Part shown: piece by piece, positions 61,105 to 64,000 of the stretch
How positions within the stretch are numbered: the first letter of the stretch is position 1
Layout: each line of letters starts with the position of its first letter
Source: JAHBWV01 sp964588385
GTDB lineage: Bacteria; Planctomycetota; Phycisphaerae; Phycisphaerales; UBA1924
Direction: 5' to 3'
Length of the DNA: 64,000 nucleotides
NCBI GenBank assembly: GCA_964588385.1
Contig: CAZPPG010000015.1
Location: forward strand, 1-64,000
The notes under the pieces: model-generated
Database searches by the model: none
The model's input: only the letters and a program-made list of their open reading frames with translations
Told to the model about the DNA's origin: nothing
Made by a program: the position numbers and the translations under genes

Positions 61105-63642
61105 TCAGTTCCCTTCCGTGCCGGAACCGGACGAGGACGCCGCCGGCGCCTCGATCGCGACCGGGCGAGCATCAATCAGCGGGATCGTGCTCGGCTCAAA
61201 CTCAGGCAGCTCCGGATCCAGCTCCGACTTCGTGTGAGGCCCGCGCGTCAGCAGACGCAGGTCCGCGAAGGTCTCATCCCGCATGATCTTGGGCGTGATG
61301 AACACGTACAGGCGCGTCGTCGCATCGTTCTTGTTCGTGTCGCGGAACAGGTGGCCCACAAGCGGAATATCCCCGAGCAGCGGCACCTTCACAACGGTCT
61401 TCCGCTTCGTATCAACCTCGATCCCGCCGACCACGATCGTAAAGTCGGTCGGAAGGCTCGCGCTGCTCGCCACGTTGTTCTCAATTCTCGGAGGGGGGAT
61501 GCCGTCCGAGCCCGTGCCGTCGAATGCCGAGAGCTGCACCTCATACTCAAGCCGGAGGTACCCGCCCTCGGAGATCCGAGGCGTCACCGTGAGTGTCGTG
61601 CCCGCGTCCTCGTACCCGCCGAAACTCGTCACGTCACGCGAGCCCTCGCCACCGCCGCCCAGACTCGTCGTTGTCGTGGGTTCCTGCCGGATACTCGCGA
61701 TCGTCGCCTCCTCGTTGTCGTTCACGAGCAACTGTGGCGTGGAGAGGATCCGCGTCTCCGCCACGTTCTGCAGCGCGGTGATGATGATGGGCACCTGGTC
61801 GGACTTGATGATCGCCGCCGTCAGGCCGTCGAGCCCCGTGGCGACCGTCTTCGGATCATTCAGCCCAGTTCCCGTCGGAAACGTCGAGAGCCCGAAGTTC
61901 GTGTTGATCACGCCGCCCGTGCCGTTGGCGTTGATCAACTGCGTCTCGAACGCAAGCCGGAACGCGTCGCTGGTCGTCAGCGACACGATCTTCGCCTCGA
62001 TGTACACCTGCGGCCTGCGCAGGTCGAGCTTTGAAATGATCTTCTCAAAGTCGATCTGCTGCGCGAACGGCGCCTTCACCAGCACCTGGTTGTTGTCCAC
62101 GTCCGCGATCACAAAGGCGTTCTCCGAATCCAGCGACGTCCCCTCGCCCTCCGCGCTCTGGTCGCCCGGCTGACGCTGGAAGTTGCGGTTGCGATTCGTC
62201 TGATTCTGGCGGAACTGCCCCGTGCCAGTGTTCAGCAGGGGCGAGTCCGCCGCCGGCGTCGAGCTCTGCAGCAGCCCGAGCAGGATCTCGGCCACGGTCT
62301 CCGCGTTGGCGTGGTGGAGCTTGTACTCGCGGATCACGACCCGCTCGCCCTCGGTGTCGAACTGCTTGATCAGATCGTCGAGCTGCGCCTGCTGCTCGGG
62401 CGTCGCAAAGTAGACGATCTGCCCCTTGTACTCATCCGCCACCAGCACCGTTCCCCCCACCGTCCGCGAGTTCTGCAGCAACTGCCCGGTATTGGGATCG
62501 ATCTGGAACTGCATCTGGTTCTGGAACTGATCCGTCGGGCCGGTCTGGATCTTGGTCACCTCGCCCAGCCCGCGCTGCTTGGCGAAGTCCGCGATCTGCC
62601 CCGTTGCGGATCCGGTGAAGTACCGCTTGGCCGTCAGCGCGCTCGTTGCGTCGATCACGGTCAGCAGCGACCGGATCTGCTCCACCTCGTCCGGACGCCC
62701 GCGGAAAATCAGCGCGTTGCCCAGCGGATCGACGCTCAGCCGCGTCGCCAGGTTGTCCAGAAACCGCGTGGTCCCCTGCGGATTGTTGGGATCCGCAAAC
62801 TGCCGGGGCGACGACGACGTGTCCTGGCCCACCAGCGCGAGCGCACGCTCGCGCGCCACCGGCGCCGACAGAAACTTGAGTTCCAGGCGTGTGAACGCCA
62901 CCTTGCCGCGTTCGGCCGCGATCTGCGCGATCAGATCCTCGATCGCGCGGATGTTTCCGGGCGTGTCCGTCGCGACGATCACGCCCAGATCGTCCAGGTA
63001 CGTGACGCGCACGCCGCCTCCGCTCCCCGTCGTCCCGCGCCCGCGCATCGCGGCTTCGATCGTCTCCTTCAGCACGCTCGGCACGATGTTCGGCGTCGGG
63101 ATGATCCGCGTCGTCGCCAGCGACCCCGCATCCGCCGAGAACGTCGCCGGCAGATTCTCGATCCGCAGCACGTTGTAGAACCCGCTCGGCGTCCGCGTCA
63201 TGCCATATCCGTGCTGCTCCAGCAACGAGTTCACCAGGTCAAGCAGCTCGTCCTTGTGAACCCGGATCGGAGCGTTCAGCACCACCGTGCCCGAAAGCCC
63301 CGGATCAACGCTCACGTTGATCGCCAGCGTGTTCACCAGGTACTCGACCAACGCCGTCAGCTCGATCCCCTCGCTGAATGCGTCGAGCGTCACATAATCC
63401 CCCTCCACCGGCGGCATCGGCGGCTCGCTCCCCACGACCTCTTCCTCGCCCTCCGGTGGCTGCGGGTCCAAGCCCGCATCAGGATCCTCCACCTGCTCGC
63501 CCGGGGGCTGCGTCAACGCCTCCTGCGCGTGCGCACGCGGCGCGATCGCCAGCGAGCCCGCAAGCAACGCGATCATGGCCGCCGGCCCCACCCGCCCAAG
63601 GGTCAACGCAAGGGCCAGTTCCATTTGCTTCGTCGTCGCCAT
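61105..63642 (-). CDS. gspD: Type II secretion system secretin
   Basis: 845 residues from the ATG at 63642, which has AGGAGG eight bases upstream; the frame is open further but without such a site. Signal peptide ends at APRAHA, then an acidic/Pro-rich stretch. N0/N1-like repeats follow (VSVDPGLSGTVVLNAPIRVH, VAETRILSTPQLLVNDN), and the conserved secretin core has VGGIEVDTKRKTVVKVPLLGDIPLVGHLF. It forms the outer-membrane channel. The C terminus is extended by about 50 residues. Pair with gspE; the pseudopilin-like gene is at 37853. Confidence 0.92.
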   Translation of the reverse strand: MATTKQMELALALTLGRVGPAAMIALLAGSLAIAPRAHAQEALTQPPGEQVEDPDAGLDPQPPEGEEEVVGSEPPMPPVEGDYVTLDAFSEGIELTALVEYLVNTLAINVSVDPGLSGTVVLNAPIRVHKDELLDLVNSLLEQHGYGMTRTPSGFYNVLRIENLPATFSADAGSLATTRIIPTPNIVPSVLKETIEAAMRGRGTTGSGGGVRVTYLDDLGVIVATDTPGNIRAIEDLIAQIAAERGKVAFTRLELKFLSAPVARERALALVGQDTSSSPRQFADPNNPQGTTRFLDNLATRLSVDPLGNALIFRGRPDEVEQIRSLLTVIDATSALTAKRYFTGSATGQIADFAKQRGLGEVTKIQTGPTDQFQNQMQFQIDPNTGQLLQNSRTVGGTVLVADEYKGQIVYFATPEQQAQLDDLIKQFDTEGERVVIREYKLHHANAETVAEILLGLLQSSTPAADSPLLNTGTGQFRQNQTNRNRNFQRQPGDQSAEGEGTSLDSENAFVIADVDNNQVLVKAPFAQQIDFEKIISKLDLRRPQVYIEAKIVSLTTSDAFRLAFETQLINANGTGGVINTNFGLSTFPTGTGLNDPKTVATGLDGLTAAIIKSDQVPIIITALQNVAETRILSTPQLLVNDNEEATIASIRQEPTTTTSLGGGGEGSRDVTSFGGYEDAGTTLTVTPRISEGGYLRLEYEVQLSAFDGTGSDGIPPPRIENNVASSASLPTDFTIVVGGIEVDTKRKTVVKVPLLGDIPLVGHLFRDTNKNDATTRLYVFITPKIMRDETFADLRLLTRGPHTKSELDPELPEFEPSTIPLIDARPVAIEAPAASSSGSGTEGN

Positions 63643-63804
63643 ATCACCAACCTCCTGTGTGCCGTCGTCGAGTCGTCCCCATCTCGGACCCCGATCCCAA
63701 CCCCACTCCCGCGTCCGCCGACCGCGCGGCCCAACCACGTCGCCCGTCATATCCTGTCCAACCTCTTTCGTCTCCAACACTTCCGCGCACCGAGGCCGCG
63801 TTCC

Positions 63805-64000
63805 ATGACTCCTCTCAATCGAACCAGCGGGCCCCGCGTCGTCAGTCTCCTGCCCAGCGCGACCGAGCTTCTCTCCGCGATTGGTACCATCCAGTTCCTC
63901 GTCGGAAGGTCACATGAATGTGACTTCCCACCCGAGGTGGCGTCGCGCCCGGTCCTCACCTCGCCACGCATCCGACCCCACATCGACCCCGCCGGACCGC
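63805..64000 (+). CDS. BtuF-like (cobalamin/iron-complex) ABC transporter binding protein, 3' end outside window
   Basis: 65 residues are visible from the ATG at 63805. RVVSLLPSATELLSAIG and LVGRSHECDFPPEV are the start of periplasmic-binding-protein-type proteins for vitamin B12 or iron complexes; SHECDxP is typical of the cytoplasmic-looking cobalamin-binding subgroup. No signal peptide is seen, which also fits that subgroup. Divergent from gspD, with the 160-base region between them holding promoters for both. Confidence 0.85.
   Translation, partial: MTPLNRTSGPRVVSLLPSATELLSAIGTIQFLVGRSHECDFPPEVASRPVLTSPRIRPHIDPAGP

Overview
The window is a 64 kb stretch of a high-G+C chromosome that looks like a planctomycete of the Phycisphaerae type. 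The signs are: several secreted proteins ending in a VPAPG–hydrophobic–RRRRR tail (PEP-CTERM-like sorting signal), a pseudopilin with a type IV leader, a secreted protein with the CX4CH haem-like motif seen in planctomycetes, a Pkn-type Ser/Thr kinase with TPR repeats, type II secretion genes gspD and gspE, and palindromic intergenic repeats. There is no rRNA and one tRNA (Leu, anticodon GAG). I saw no CRISPR array, integrase or insertion sequence.

Layout. 1-9439 (minus) is one tightly packed operon: three consecutive SPFH/band-7 proteins (one polytopic), an ABC ATPase, an ABC-2 permease and a membrane protein cut by the window edge. A second ABC-2 type permease diverges from it (9854-11209). 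11.4-27.7 kb holds housekeeping and envelope genes: a glycosyltransferase, tRNA-Leu, a CX4CH protein, a coiled-coil lipoprotein, a ferredoxin-NADP reductase-like enzyme, OppA/OppB without the rest of an Opp system, a TMEM175-like channel, an anthranilate/aminodeoxychorismate synthase glutaminase subunit and several small conserved hypotheticals. 27.7-33.3 kb has the TPR kinase, an S9 peptidase and a GNAT acetyltransferase.

33.3-35.0 kb is an accessory patch: an Imm53-like and a SUKH-like immunity gene, each preceded by a copy of a ~97 bp palindromic repeat, then a convergent unknown gene. 35.2-41.7 kb has a Y-family polymerase, a PEP-CTERM protein, a pseudopilin, a transglutaminase-fold protein lacking its catalytic Cys and His, and fumC. 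41.8-44.9 kb is visibly poorer in G+C: a DNA cytosine-5 methyltransferase followed by a protein joining a MORC/Hsp90-like GHKL ATPase to a C-terminal TIR domain. This pair is the best candidate for an undescribed defence system. It is bordered by a tandemly duplicated small ORF with GC-rich repeats and by a low-complexity Ala/Pro-rich protein.

47.4-64 kb contains three more PEP-CTERM-type proteins (one broken by an in-frame stop), a BFD-like [2Fe-2S] protein, RtcB overlapping an RbfA-like gene, a HAD phosphatase, a membrane-fused spermidine-synthase-like protein, aroC, a class V aminotransferase overlapping a GNAT gene, gspE and gspD, and the start of a BtuF-like binding protein. Functions rest on motifs read by eye; no database search was possible.
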